From: Azoarcus sp. KH32C
GTDB taxonomy: Bacteria; Pseudomonadota; Gammaproteobacteria; Burkholderiales; Rhodocyclaceae
DNA: 64,000 nucleotides
Reading direction: 5' to 3'
Assembly (NCBI RefSeq): GCF_000349945.1
Contig: NC_020516.1
Coordinates: forward strand, 4,340,001 to 4,404,000
Position numbers and translations under genes: made by a program. Below, piece after piece: positions 35,000-43,850 of this stretch. The stretch's first letter is position 1; each line of letters opens with the position of its first letter. Under the pieces are notes generated by a model, which searched no databases, was not told the DNA's origin, and worked only from the letters and a program-made list of their open reading frames with translations.

Positions 35000-36850
35000 A
35001 TGGACTCGCCGCGAACACCCGTCGCACCGTCCACGATCGCGGGGCCGCCACGCCATGCGCTGCGGCCCTGGCCGCGCAGCGCCGCCCTCGCCCTGGCGGT
35101 CCTGCTCATTTCGCTCCTCACTTCGCTTGCGGCGACGCGCATGGTGCAGACCCAGATCGAGGAGATCGCCCGCCAGCAGTTCGTCACCGAAACCGACGAC
35201 ATCGGCGCCGCAATCCTCGACCGCATGAATGCGATCAACCAGATCCTGCAGGGGGCGGCCGGCCTGTTCGACGCGTCGAACTACGTTTCGCAGAAGGAGT
35301 GGCAACAGTATTACGCCGCCCTCACGCTGCAGGAGAACTACCCCGGCATCCTGGGCCTCGGATTTGCACGCTCCCTCACACGGCAGGAGCTGAACTCGCA
35401 CGAACGGCAGTTGCGCCAGGACGACGCGCGGGCTTACTCCGTCTGGCCGGAGGGCATGCGCGGCGCCTATGCGCCGATCACCTACCTCGAACCCGCGACC
35501 CTCCCCAACCGGCATGCGACCGGCTACGACATGTATTCCGAACCGGTGCGGCGGGCCGCAATGGATGCGGCGCGCGACCGAGGCATGGCAGCGCTGTCCG
35601 GAAAGGTGGAGCTGGTCCAGGAAATCACGCCTGGCGACGTGCAGGCGGGAACCCTGATGTACATGCCGGTCTATCGCGGCGGCGGCATCCCGCCGACAGT
35701 GGGGGAGCGCCGGGCGCGGCTCTTCGGCTTCGTCTACTCGCCGTTCCGCATGGCCGACCTGATGCAGGGCATGCTCGGCCGCAAGCCGGACGCCATCCGA
35801 CTCGAACTCTACGACGGCCCGGAACGTGACGAAGGAGCCCTGCTCTACCGCAGCGAACCCGCGCAGCGCGGGTATCTTCCGTCGCTCTCCCGCTCGCAGC
35901 AACTCGAAGTCCGCGGCCGCGCCTGGACGGCGTATTTCGAGACCCTGCCCGCCTTCGACGCCCGCCGCGACCGCAGCAAGCCGCTGCTGACCTTGGGAGC
36001 GGGCGTGATGGCGAGCCTGCTGCTCTCCGCCATCGTGTGGCAGGCCGGCGCGACGCGTGCACGCGCCGAAATGCTCGCGATGACCATGACCGAGGCCCTG
36101 CGCGATGCGATGGCCCAGCTCGAACAACACTCGACCCAGCTCGAAGCGGCAAACCGGGAACTCGAGAGCTTCAGCTATAGCGTCTCGCACGACCTCAAGG
36201 CGCCCTTGCGCGTGATCGACGGCTTCTCGCGCATCCTCGAGGAGGACTATGGCGAGCGTCTCGACGCGGAAGGCATCCGGCTGCTGCATGTGCTGCGCGA
36301 GAACACCCATCACATGGAGACGCTGATCGAGGACCTCCTCGCGCTCGCGCGCCTCGGCCGGCATGCCTTGCGGCTGGATGCGATCGACATGGACGAGCTG
36401 GCCACAGCAGCGTGGGAGAAGCTCGCCGCCGGTCTCGCGCCGCGTCCCGAGTTCGTCCTCACCCCGCTGCCCGGCGCGGTCGCCGACCGCAATCTGCTGT
36501 GGCAGGTGTGGACCAACCTCCTCAGCAACGCGACCAAGTTCAGCGGCCGCAGCGCCGCGCCGCGGATCGAGGTATCCGGCCGCGAGAGCGCCGACGCCGT
36601 GGAATACTGCGTGCGCGACAACGGCGTGGGCTTCGACATGGCGCACGCGGACAAGCTGTTCGCCCCCTTCCAGCGCCTGCATCGCGTCGACGAATTCCCC
36701 GGCACCGGCATCGGGCTGGCGATCGTCCAGCGAATCGTCGCCAAGCACGGCGGTCGGGTGTGGGCCGAAAGCCGCCCCGGCGAGGGCGCGGCCTTCCATT
36801 TTTCCTTGCCGAAAGGAGGCAGGCATGGGACTGCCGGACGAAGCGGTTGA
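35000..36850 (+). CDS. CHASE-domain sensor histidine kinase
   Basis: 616 aa. Membrane helix (about 25-45), periplasmic CHASE domain (about 50-300; ILGLGFARSL, GYDMYSEPVRRAAM), second membrane helix, then SYSVSHDLKAPLRVIDGF with H397 and a HATPase domain with FPGTGIGLAIVQRIVAKHGG. The H-box and ATPase are of the bacteriophytochrome-like kinase type. Stop lies inside the downstream regulator gene (26-base overlap), so they form a pair. Ligand unknown. GGAGGG is very close (four bases) to the chosen ATG. Confidence 0.87.
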   Translation: MDSPRTPVAPSTIAGPPRHALRPWPRSAALALAVLLISLLTSLAATRMVQTQIEEIARQQFVTETDDIGAAILDRMNAINQILQGAAGLFDASNYVSQKEWQQYYAALTLQENYPGILGLGFARSLTRQELNSHERQLRQDDARAYSVWPEGMRGAYAPITYLEPATLPNRHATGYDMYSEPVRRAAMDAARDRGMAALSGKVELVQEITPGDVQAGTLMYMPVYRGGGIPPTVGERRARLFGFVYSPFRMADLMQGMLGRKPDAIRLELYDGPERDEGALLYRSEPAQRGYLPSLSRSQQLEVRGRAWTAYFETLPAFDARRDRSKPLLTLGAGVMASLLLSAIVWQAGATRARAEMLAMTMTEALRDAMAQLEQHSTQLEAANRELESFSYSVSHDLKAPLRVIDGFSRILEEDYGERLDAEGIRLLHVLRENTHHMETLIEDLLALARLGRHALRLDAIDMDELATAAWEKLAAGLAPRPEFVLTPLPGAVADRNLLWQVWTNLLSNATKFSGRSAAPRIEVSGRESADAVEYCVRDNGVGFDMAHADKLFAPFQRLHRVDEFPGTGIGLAIVQRIVAKHGGRVWAESRPGEGAAFHFSLPKGGRHGTAGRSG

Positions 36851-37283
36851 CCTGCTGCTGGTCGAGGACAACCAGTACGACGCCGAGCTGGCGCTGCGCG
36901 CCTTCCGCCGCAATGCCACCGCCCACCGGGTGCAATGGGTGCGCGACGGCGAGGAGGCGCTGGACTTCATGTTCCGCACCGGAAAGTTCGAGCAGCGTCC
37001 GGCCGAGCAGCAGCCACGGCTGATCCTGCTCGACCTCAAACTGCCGCGCGTCGATGGTATCGAGGTGCTGCGCAAGCTGAAGACCAATCCGCGCACCCGC
37101 GAAGTGCCGATCGTCATGCTCACCTCGTCCGCCGAGGAACGGGACCTCGCGGAGTGCTACCGGCTGGGCGTCAACAGCTACATCGTCAAGCCGATCGATT
37201 TCTCGCAGTTCATCGACCTCGTCGCCGACATCGACAGCTACTGGATGCGCATCAATCGGCTACCGGCGCCGCATCTTCCGTGA
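36825..37283 (+). CDS. Single-domain response regulator (Rcp1-like)
   Basis: 152 aa receiver only. Acidic pair E14/D15, phospho-acceptor D70 in LILLDLKLPR, conserved Thr/Ser in MLTSSAEE and Lys in YIVKPID. The long spacer before D70 is typical of the Rcp1 subgroup that pairs with phytochrome-like kinases. AAGGAGG ribosome site five bases before the ATG, within the kinase gene. Its 3' end overlaps the convergent yfiN-like gene by 32 bases. Confidence 0.9.
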   Translation: MGLPDEAVDLLLVEDNQYDAELALRAFRRNATAHRVQWVRDGEEALDFMFRTGKFEQRPAEQQPRLILLDLKLPRVDGIEVLRKLKTNPRTREVPIVMLTSSAEERDLAECYRLGVNSYIVKPIDFSQFIDLVADIDSYWMRINRLPAPHLP

Positions 37284-38580
37284 GCGGGGAGTCCGCGGGC
37301 GGCGGCACAAGCGGGTCGCCGTCCGCTGTGGCCATCTCGGGGAAATACATCTGGAAGCCGTTCCTACCCGCCTCCTTGATGCGGTACATCGCCAGATCGG
37401 CGTTTCGCACCAGCTCGTCCGCATCGACCCCGTGCTCGGGATAGCAGCTGACGCCGATACTCGACGAGATTTGCAGCTGCCGACCTGCAACGTTGAAGGG
37501 CTCGGCGAGCGAAGCAACGAGGTTGCCGGCGATCTTCGTCGCAATCTTCGCCGCGATCGACGGCGACGACAGTCCGTCGAGCAGCACGGCGAACTCGTCG
37601 CCTCCGAGGCGGGCGACGAGGTCGCTCTCGCGCACACACTGCCGGATGCGTTCTGAGGCCGCGCGGAGCAACTGGTCGCCGACGGCATGTCCGCAAGTGT
37701 CGTTCACCGCCTTGAAATGGTCGAGGTCGACGAACATCACGGCACCCGCGCTGCCCTGCCGTTTCGCCCGCGCCAGCGTCTCGAGCAACCGGGTTTCGAA
37801 GCGGCGGCGATTGACGAGCTGCGTCAGCGCGTCGTGGTGCGCGAGCTGCTGCAACTGCTCGTCGCGTAGCCGGATCTGGTCCAGCATCTCGTTGAAACCG
37901 TCGATCAGTTGACCGACCTCGTCCGTGCCCGTGCCCGCCACGCGGTGCGCATAATCCCTGACCGCCGAGACGTGCTTCATCGTCGCTGCGAGGCAGCGGA
38001 TCGGCTCGGAGACAAGTTTCTGCAGCCGCGACGCGAAGAAGAAGGCGACGAGCCCCGCCACCACCACGATACACAGCAGGCCGACCGCGTCGACCAGCAA
38101 GCCGGCACGCAATTGCTCGAGTCCTGCCACAAGCACGATCGTGCCGATGCGCTCCTCGTCGAGGACGATCGGCTGCACGACGCGCAGGCTGTCCGCCAGC
38201 AGCAGCAGGCCGGTGGGCCGGGCGTCGCCCGGGGATGCCGGATCGAGCGCCATATCCCCTTGCCGCGCGCAGCGGGTCCGGAAGCTTGCGAACACCTTGC
38301 CTTCGGCATCGAAGACGTCGGCCGCGCACACCTCCGGTTCCGCCTCCAGCGCCGCCAATGCGCGGCGTGCCCATTCCTGATCGCCGAACGCGAGGGCGGA
38401 CGTCGCGTTCGTCGCCACCATGCGCGTGAGGATCGCCATGTGGCGGGTGAGGTTCTCCTGCTCGGCCGCGACGTAGCGCAGCGCCAGCGCGGCCACGCCC
38501 AGTACGACGGCCACGCCGCAGGTGAGCATGATGATCAGCGTGAGCTTCCATTGGATCGGGGCGTCGCGAAGGAGGCGCAT
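37252..38580 (-). CDS. yfiN: YfiN/TpbB-like diguanylate cyclase (CHASE8-HAMP-GGDEF)
   Basis: 442 aa. Membrane helix (about 12-34), periplasmic CHASE8-like domain (ATNATSALAFGDQEWARRALAAL), second helix and HAMP linker, then a GGDEF domain with the intact catalytic motif GGDEF (326-330) and an inhibitory-site RESD (317-320) at the right five-residue distance. It should make c-di-GMP with product inhibition. Directly downstream of a yfiR gene (11 bases), whose product in Pseudomonas and E. coli represses YfiN in the periplasm. The lipoprotein partner YfiB is not present here. Confidence 0.87.
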   Translation of the reverse strand: MRLLRDAPIQWKLTLIIMLTCGVAVVLGVAALALRYVAAEQENLTRHMAILTRMVATNATSALAFGDQEWARRALAALEAEPEVCAADVFDAEGKVFASFRTRCARQGDMALDPASPGDARPTGLLLLADSLRVVQPIVLDEERIGTIVLVAGLEQLRAGLLVDAVGLLCIVVVAGLVAFFFASRLQKLVSEPIRCLAATMKHVSAVRDYAHRVAGTGTDEVGQLIDGFNEMLDQIRLRDEQLQQLAHHDALTQLVNRRRFETRLLETLARAKRQGSAGAVMFVDLDHFKAVNDTCGHAVGDQLLRAASERIRQCVRESDLVARLGGDEFAVLLDGLSSPSIAAKIATKIAGNLVASLAEPFNVAGRQLQISSSIGVSCYPEHGVDADELVRNADLAMYRIKEAGRNGFQMYFPEMATADGDPLVPPPADSPLTEDAAPVAD

Positions 38581-38591
38581 GGTCAGGATCC

Positions 38592-39194
38592 TTATGGGCC
38601 GTCGCCGGCGGGGGTCGCGAGCTTGAGCAGTTGCGAGCTGAACTTCAGCCCCGCGCGCTCGCCGGTGCTCCGGGCAATCTCGAAGCGCAGGCGGTTGTCC
38701 ACCCTGACGAGGTTGATCATTCCGCCGCTGCGCAGGAAGTCGCCGGACTCGCCGACCGTGAGCACCGGCACGGCAGCGACGGGCGCGGACGACAGGTGTC
38801 CCGCGCCTGCGCCGACGAACAGCAGCTGACAACCCTCCGCGCCTGCGGGGCTATTCAGCGACCGGATGACCAGCGGCAGGCCGCGGATGCGCTTGCCCGC
38901 GAGCGCCTGCTGCATGACGTGGTAGGGCAGCTCGCCGACGATGCATAGCGTGAAAGCGGTGGCATCGACCCCGCCGTCGGCCGGCCACTCGACGAACTTC
39001 GCGAAGTTGTAAACGAAGGCCGCCTTGAGCTGGTATTCGACGACAAGCGCATCGTCGGCTTCGGCTCCGTAGGTGGCGAGCCCCGCGCCCGGCAGCGTGA
39101 ACACGAACGCGAGGGCGAGCCGCAGCCATCGGCGGACGTCGCCGAGTCCGCGCGAGCGGCGCGGCTCAGTAGAAGACCGTCGCGACGATGACAT
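38592..39194 (-). CDS. yfiR: YfiR-family periplasmic regulator (DUF4154)
   Basis: 200 aa. N-terminal export signal (LALAFVFTLPGAG) after a basic extension, then the family core EYQLKAAFVYNFAKFVEWPA and FTLCIVGELPYHVMQQALAGKRIRG, and the C-terminal GMINLVRVDNRLRFEI. YfiR sequesters the cyclase YfiN and releases it under redox or envelope stress. Overlaps the preceding pilin-like gene by 29 bases; the exact start is uncertain. Confidence 0.87.
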   Translation of the reverse strand: MSSSRRSSTEPRRSRGLGDVRRWLRLALAFVFTLPGAGLATYGAEADDALVVEYQLKAAFVYNFAKFVEWPADGGVDATAFTLCIVGELPYHVMQQALAGKRIRGLPLVIRSLNSPAGAEGCQLLFVGAGAGHLSSAPVAAVPVLTVGESGDFLRSGGMINLVRVDNRLRFEIARSTGERAGLKFSSQLLKLATPAGDGP

Positions 39195-39717
39195 CGACGT
39201 ACCTGCCGCTGCGGACCGACTGACGCGCCGGGATGCGCCCGTATACTTGGTGGATCACCGGAAAGCCCGTGCCCACGCCCGCCACCGAATTGCTTCCGAC
39301 CTGATCCCCCCAGACCTGCGAGCGGGCAGCGTCCCGATAGATGGAATAAGTCAGCGTCTGCCCTTCCTGGCTCATCCGCCGCGCCGCCAGCGTGGCCCCC
39401 GCCCCCATGCCGGCATTGAGACCGAGCTCGTAATGCGCGCCGGCCGTGCAGGTGACGGAGATGTCCGACACCCCGTCGGTTGCGGCAAGCAGCAGCGGGT
39501 CGTAGGAGCCGAAGGTCAGGCCCCTCGCCCCGACGATGCAGGACTCGACCGCCGTCACGGACACCAGCAGCTCGGCGGTCGCCGAGCGGGCCGGCAGCTC
39601 GACGCCCATCAGCGCCTCGAGGCCGAGATCCGTGAAGTCCTGCGCGGCCTGCGCACGGGCAGGGGCGGCGAGCGCGGCGGCGCAAGCGAGCGCGGCGAGC
39701 ACCGCGCGTCGCTTCAT
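39166..39717 (-). CDS. Spore coat U-domain (Csu pilin-like) protein, third copy
   Basis: 183 aa. Signal peptide (ending LAAPARAQA), a single SCPU domain with Cys in SVTAVESCIVGARGLTFGSYDPL and VTCTAGAHYELGL, and the closing strand VDVIVATVFY. It is the last structural gene of the Csu-like cluster and has a slightly longer N-terminus than its siblings. It could be the tip subunit, but it lacks the two-domain size of CsuE (about 340 aa). Confidence 0.8.
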   Translation of the reverse strand: MKRRAVLAALACAAALAAPARAQAAQDFTDLGLEALMGVELPARSATAELLVSVTAVESCIVGARGLTFGSYDPLLLAATDGVSDISVTCTAGAHYELGLNAGMGAGATLAARRMSQEGQTLTYSIYRDAARSQVWGDQVGSNSVAGVGTGFPVIHQVYGRIPARQSVRSGRYVDVIVATVFY

Positions 39718-39760
39718 GCAGCCTTCACTTGCCCGAAATGCGCTCATGCCCGCCCATGCC

Positions 39761-40231
39761 TCAGTAATTGACGGTTACGACGATGGTGTCGCTGTAGCTG
39801 CCCGGCGGCACGTTCTGCCCGGCGACGATCCGCCCGTAGACCGGATAGTTTTTCGCCGTCGTGAGCAGGCCGAGCAGGTAGCCGTCGCTGACGGTCGAAG
39901 TGCCGCCGCTGCCGTCTCCCCAGATGGCCGTGCGGCTCACATTCGTGTAGAGGTTGTAGTTGAGCGAGGCGCCCGGTCCCGACAGCGTCCGGCTCGCCGA
40001 CGAGCCGCTGGTGCCGGCGCTGAGCTGGATCTGGTAGCTGACCAGGATGCTGATGACGCCGAGCAGGCTGCAGCTCACCTGGACGTTTCCCGTGCCGTCG
40101 AGGGCGGACGGGCTGGTCGGGCTGTAGGTGCCGAAATTGGTCGCGCTCGCCGAGGCCGTACAGGTGCTCGTCTGGCCGAAGGCCGGCCCACCCGCCAACA
40201 GCAAGATCAGCACGAGGGCATGCAGCCTCAT
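39761..40231 (-). CDS. Spore coat U-domain (Csu pilin-like) protein, second copy
   Basis: 156 aa. Signal peptide (LVLILLLAGGPAFG), Cys in STCTASASATNFGTYSP and VSCSLLGVIS, and the typical end PPGSYSDTIVVTVNY. The ATG overlaps the usher stop by four bases, so it is co-translated. A minor pilus subunit is likely. Confidence 0.85.
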   Translation of the reverse strand: MRLHALVLILLLAGGPAFGQTSTCTASASATNFGTYSPTSPSALDGTGNVQVSCSLLGVISILVSYQIQLSAGTSGSSASRTLSGPGASLNYNLYTNVSRTAIWGDGSGGTSTVSDGYLLGLLTTAKNYPVYGRIVAGQNVPPGSYSDTIVVTVNY

Positions 40232-42591
40232 ATCCGCACCCCGCTGCACGTCAGCGGCCCGATCACGGGCAAGGGGCCGGCATTCTTCGGCATCGTCACC
40301 TCGACCATGCAGCTGCGGCCCTTCCAGCGCGCCTCGAAGCGGCTTTCCTTGCCGAGTCCCTTGACGTAGGCCTCGCCGCGCAAGCCGACCGGGAAGACAT
40401 CCGTTCCGCCCTCGGGCGTCAGCGTCGCGCCGGCCGGCATCGGCGAACCGTCCTCCAGCACGATGCGGAGCAAGGCTCCGCGCACCGCGCGCACCGGGAA
40501 CCTGACCATGCCGGCGCTGTGCCGCGACAGCGACAGGCTCATGCGCAGCGCACCGACCTCGGCGTCGAGCGGCAGATCCTCGGGCCGGATCGTGATGCTG
40601 TTGCTTTGATACGGGCGCAGCCCGGTGACGAGCGCATAGCCCTCGCGGGTGCGCGCCATGGGCTGGTTGTCGAGGTAGATATCGACGTCGTCGTAGTCGC
40701 CGACCTGCACCAGGGCGAAGGCGTCGTCGATGCGGCGCGACGGGTAGGCCTTGCCGTCGACAATGGCGACGCCTCCGCTCGCGCCCACGCGGTAGCTCGT
40801 CGAACCGGCCGAGCACACGGCCTCGAGGCTGTAGGTGCCGACCTCGTTACGCAGCAGCAGCGCGGCATTGGTCCGCGCGTTCGCCCCGGCCTCGGCCGCG
40901 ACGCGGTATCCGACGCCGCTGCCGGGCGGCAGGCTCTGCTGCAACTGCAGCGACGAGGCGCTGCCGGAGCCGTCGCGGTTCCAGCCGGCACTCGCCGTGG
41001 TCTGCGCGCCGAGGACGTAGGTGACGTTGAGCCCGATGGCGTAGCTGCGATCCCCGCCGAGCGTGCGCAGCCCGAACAGCGACAGATGCACGTTGCCGGG
41101 CAGGCTCACGGAGTAACCCGACGTGAGGAGCTTGGTTTCGCCCAGCACGCGGTCGGTCTGCCGCAGATAACTGACGAAGAACGACCCCGCGTGATCCGCG
41201 GCAAAGCTTGCGCGCGCGAGCTGGACGCCGGTCGGCACGCGATAGTCCGGCGCCCCGCCGAGCTGCGCGAAGCGCGGCGTCGCCCGCCGCGCCTCCACGC
41301 CAAAACTCAGCGGCCGTCCCTGGCGTTCGATGCCCAGCGACAGGAAGCCCCCTTCGCCCAGCTCGCTATGGCTCGCCGCCGTGGAGGCGGAGATCACGCC
41401 GAGCGACGGGATCAGGTAGTTGGCCGCGATGCCGACCGTCTGCTGCTTCGCCAGCAGCTCGCCGCGGAATTCGGTCGTCAATTGGTCGCTCAAGCCCGTG
41501 CGGTGGGTGCCGGCGACGAAGAAGTCGCCGTAGTCGTTGCTCTGCACAGCAAAGCGCCGCCGCTGGAATCCGGCCTCGTAGGTATAGTCGTGGAGGCCGG
41601 CCTGCAGCAGGCTGGCGCTGACGTAATAGGGCTGCGTGACGACGACTTCCTTGCCCATCACGTCGCGCATGACGAGCCGGACCTGGCCGTCGCCGGTGAC
41701 GAGCGGGGCGCGCGGGATCTCGAAGGGGCCGTAGGGGACGCTGCGGCTCATGCGCAAGGCGTTGTCGACGTAGAGATCGACGGTCGAGGGCACGGCCGCC
41801 TCACCACGGAGCGTCGGCAGCGGAAAGGGCACGAAGTCCGGGCGCGTCGCGAAGTTCGTGCCCCATTGCAAGCCGCCGAAGCGCACCGCCCGCCCCCAGG
41901 CCCCCGGCCGGCCGATGCTGTCGCCGAAGGTCGTGGTCGTGTAGGCCTCGGTGTCGTCCCGCGTCCAGGCGGTCTCCAGGCGCAGGAAGCGGCCCGGCCC
42001 CTCGCCGGCGTGGCCGAGAAAGGTCGAGGAGCCGAAACCGGCCGGGCTCGACAGGCCGGCCTCCAGCAGGCCGTCGAAGCCATGACGGCCGTCTTGCGCG
42101 ACGCCGAGCAGGTCGTAGTTGAGGAAGCCGCCGATCGCGCCGGGGTCGTTCACGTTGAGGCCGGCGCGGCGCGGTGCGATCGTCGTCAGCGCGAAGGCTT
42201 CCGGACGGCCGTCGAGCACCAGCGCCTGTTCGCGTTCGTCGATGCGATGGTCGAGGCCGGGCACGGCGTCGAGCGGGAAATACTCCTTGCCCTTGAACGC
42301 GAGCGGCGGCACGTCCGGCAAACGCAGGCGCCAGCGCGAAAGGTCGGCGGCGGTCGCGAACACACGGCCCGCGTCGCCGAGCACCACGCGCGTGGGCAGA
42401 TCCTGCAGGCCGCCGTTGATCCGCACCGCGAGCCAGGCCTCGACGTAGGGAGCGCGCAGCCGCGGCGCCATCGACGCCGCAGCGCCCGGAGCCGGGACAC
42501 TGTCGTCGGCCGTCGCAGGACCACTCATCGCCAGCACCACGCTGCTCATCAGCCCTCCCAATACGCGCGCCCTATGGGACCTGCAAGTCAA
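40228..42591 (-). CDS. csuD: Outer-membrane usher of the archaic (Csu-type) chaperone-usher pathway
   Basis: 787 aa. Signal peptide (ending SGPATA), N-terminal domain, 24-strand barrel region rich in alternating aromatic residues (YTYEAGFQRRRFAVQSNDYGDFFVAG), plug region, and a C-terminal domain (AGATLTPEGGTDVFPVGLRGEAYVKGL). It exports pilus subunits across the outer membrane. The gene overlaps the chaperone gene by 20 bases; a second in-frame ATG at 42549, after GGAGG, is an alternative start but would lose the basic end of the signal peptide. Confidence 0.88.
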   Translation of the reverse strand: MTCRSHRARVLGGLMSSVVLAMSGPATADDSVPAPGAAASMAPRLRAPYVEAWLAVRINGGLQDLPTRVVLGDAGRVFATAADLSRWRLRLPDVPPLAFKGKEYFPLDAVPGLDHRIDEREQALVLDGRPEAFALTTIAPRRAGLNVNDPGAIGGFLNYDLLGVAQDGRHGFDGLLEAGLSSPAGFGSSTFLGHAGEGPGRFLRLETAWTRDDTEAYTTTTFGDSIGRPGAWGRAVRFGGLQWGTNFATRPDFVPFPLPTLRGEAAVPSTVDLYVDNALRMSRSVPYGPFEIPRAPLVTGDGQVRLVMRDVMGKEVVVTQPYYVSASLLQAGLHDYTYEAGFQRRRFAVQSNDYGDFFVAGTHRTGLSDQLTTEFRGELLAKQQTVGIAANYLIPSLGVISASTAASHSELGEGGFLSLGIERQGRPLSFGVEARRATPRFAQLGGAPDYRVPTGVQLARASFAADHAGSFFVSYLRQTDRVLGETKLLTSGYSVSLPGNVHLSLFGLRTLGGDRSYAIGLNVTYVLGAQTTASAGWNRDGSGSASSLQLQQSLPPGSGVGYRVAAEAGANARTNAALLLRNEVGTYSLEAVCSAGSTSYRVGASGGVAIVDGKAYPSRRIDDAFALVQVGDYDDVDIYLDNQPMARTREGYALVTGLRPYQSNSITIRPEDLPLDAEVGALRMSLSLSRHSAGMVRFPVRAVRGALLRIVLEDGSPMPAGATLTPEGGTDVFPVGLRGEAYVKGLGKESRFEARWKGRSCMVEVTMPKNAGPLPVIGPLTCSGVRI

Positions 42592-43315
42592 GATCCGCCT
42601 CGGTCACACCCTGATCCGTGGCCGCAGAGACGCGCATTTGACGGCCCTGCCACGGCTTGGCGAGCTTCAGGCTCAGCTCGCGGGATTGCCCCGGAAGGAA
42701 GTAGCCCGCCGCGGTATGCGTCGCGAGCGGCTCGCTCTCGCCGGACGCGCTCAGCTTCACGCTCAGGACCTGTGCATGGGCGGTCCCGATGTTGTTCAGG
42801 CTCAGGGAGACTTCGTCGCTGCCGGAGCGGACGGCGCTCCACTGGAACTTGGGACGTGCCGCCTGCAGCGGCTCGACGAAGAGCGGCAGGCCGATCCGCA
42901 GGGCGACCTGCAGTCCCTGGTAGTCCGCAGTCGGCGGCGGCGGGACTTCCTCGATGAAGAGGCGGTAGGCCAGCTCGCGCGCCGGATCGGGATCGGCGCT
43001 CAGGCCCACCCTGACGATCTGCGATCCGCCCGGCACGATGCTGACGATGGGCGGCGTGACGATGACGTCCGCGCTCGGGTCGTATCGGTCCTCGCCCGAG
43101 ACCGCGGTCCACTTCGCGACCTGCATCTGTACGACGATCGCAGCGCTCCCGGTGTTGTTCAGCGTGATCGCGGCGGTCGGCCGGGCCGCGGAGAGCGCGA
43201 CCCGGATCGGATTGACGCCTAGGCTGCCGGCGACGGCAGGCAGGACAGCGGCGAGCAGCGCAGAGAAAACACCGAAGCGGACAGCAGCGCGGACCACGGC
43301 GCGGACGAAGGGCAT
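42572..43315 (-). CDS. csuC: Periplasmic pilus chaperone (Csu type)
   Basis: 247 aa, PapD-like fold. Signal peptide (ending LPAVAG), donor-strand region LGVNPIRVALSAARPTAAITLNN, QMQVAKWTAVSGEDRY, ADVIVTPPIVSIVPGGSQIVRVGL and EVPPPP. It folds and delivers the SCPU-type subunits to the usher. Start at MPFVRAV. Gap to the pilin gene upstream is 23 bases. Confidence 0.88.
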   Translation of the reverse strand: MPFVRAVVRAAVRFGVFSALLAAVLPAVAGSLGVNPIRVALSAARPTAAITLNNTGSAAIVVQMQVAKWTAVSGEDRYDPSADVIVTPPIVSIVPGGSQIVRVGLSADPDPARELAYRLFIEEVPPPPTADYQGLQVALRIGLPLFVEPLQAARPKFQWSAVRSGSDEVSLSLNNIGTAHAQVLSVKLSASGESEPLATHTAAGYFLPGQSRELSLKLAKPWQGRQMRVSAATDQGVTEADLDLQVP

Positions 43316-43338
43316 GGCGGGCACGGGATCATCCCTGT

Positions 43339-43830
43339 TCAATAGTTGACCGAGACGACGATGGTGTCCGAGTAAGACCCGGCGTTGACGTTCTGCAGCG
43401 CGGGAATCTGGCCGTAGACGACGTGCGGCACGGCGAGCCCGGTGCCGACGCCCGCGATCGTGTCCGTGCCGATCGAGTCGCCCCACACCAGCAGGTGGGC
43501 CGCATCCTGGTACAGCGAATAGGCGAGCGTGTCGCCGCCCTTGGTCATCTTGCGCACCGCGACCGTCGCGCCGCTGCCCGAGCCGGCACTGAGGCCAACG
43601 GTGTAAGCGGCGAGCAGCGTGCACTGCACCGTCACGGTCGTCGTCACGCTGGTCGGCAGCAGCGCCAGGGGGTTGTAGGTGCCGTAGTCGAGATTGGCCG
43701 CCGAGACGGTACAGGCGGTGCCGACCGTCGCCGTCACCTGGAAGCTCGTCGAGGTGCTCGCCGCATGGGCGTTCGTCAGGGACAGCGCCAGGGCGAGGAT
43801 GCCGCTGAGTGTGCGTATGGGCTTTCGCAT
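43339..43830 (-). CDS. csuAB: Spore coat U-domain major pilin (CsuA/B-like)
   Basis: 163 aa. Signal peptide (SLTNAHA), N-terminal donor strand STSFQVTATV, Cys in GTACTVSAANLDYGTY and VQCTLLAAY, and the end NAGSYSDTIVVSVNY. GAGAGGA ribosome site before the ATG. First structural gene of the cluster; 20 bases downstream of the HD-GYP regulator gene. Confidence 0.87.
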   Translation of the reverse strand: MRKPIRTLSGILALALSLTNAHAASTSTSFQVTATVGTACTVSAANLDYGTYNPLALLPTSVTTTVTVQCTLLAAYTVGLSAGSGSGATVAVRKMTKGGDTLAYSLYQDAAHLLVWGDSIGTDTIAGVGTGLAVPHVVYGQIPALQNVNAGSYSDTIVVSVNY

Positions 43831-43850
43831 GATTCCTCTCTCCATGTCGA

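Noticed and set aside
37252..39194. Complete YfiBNR system
   Set aside because: Only yfiR and yfiN are present. The gene beyond yfiN is a convergent response regulator, not an OmpA-like YfiB lipoprotein.
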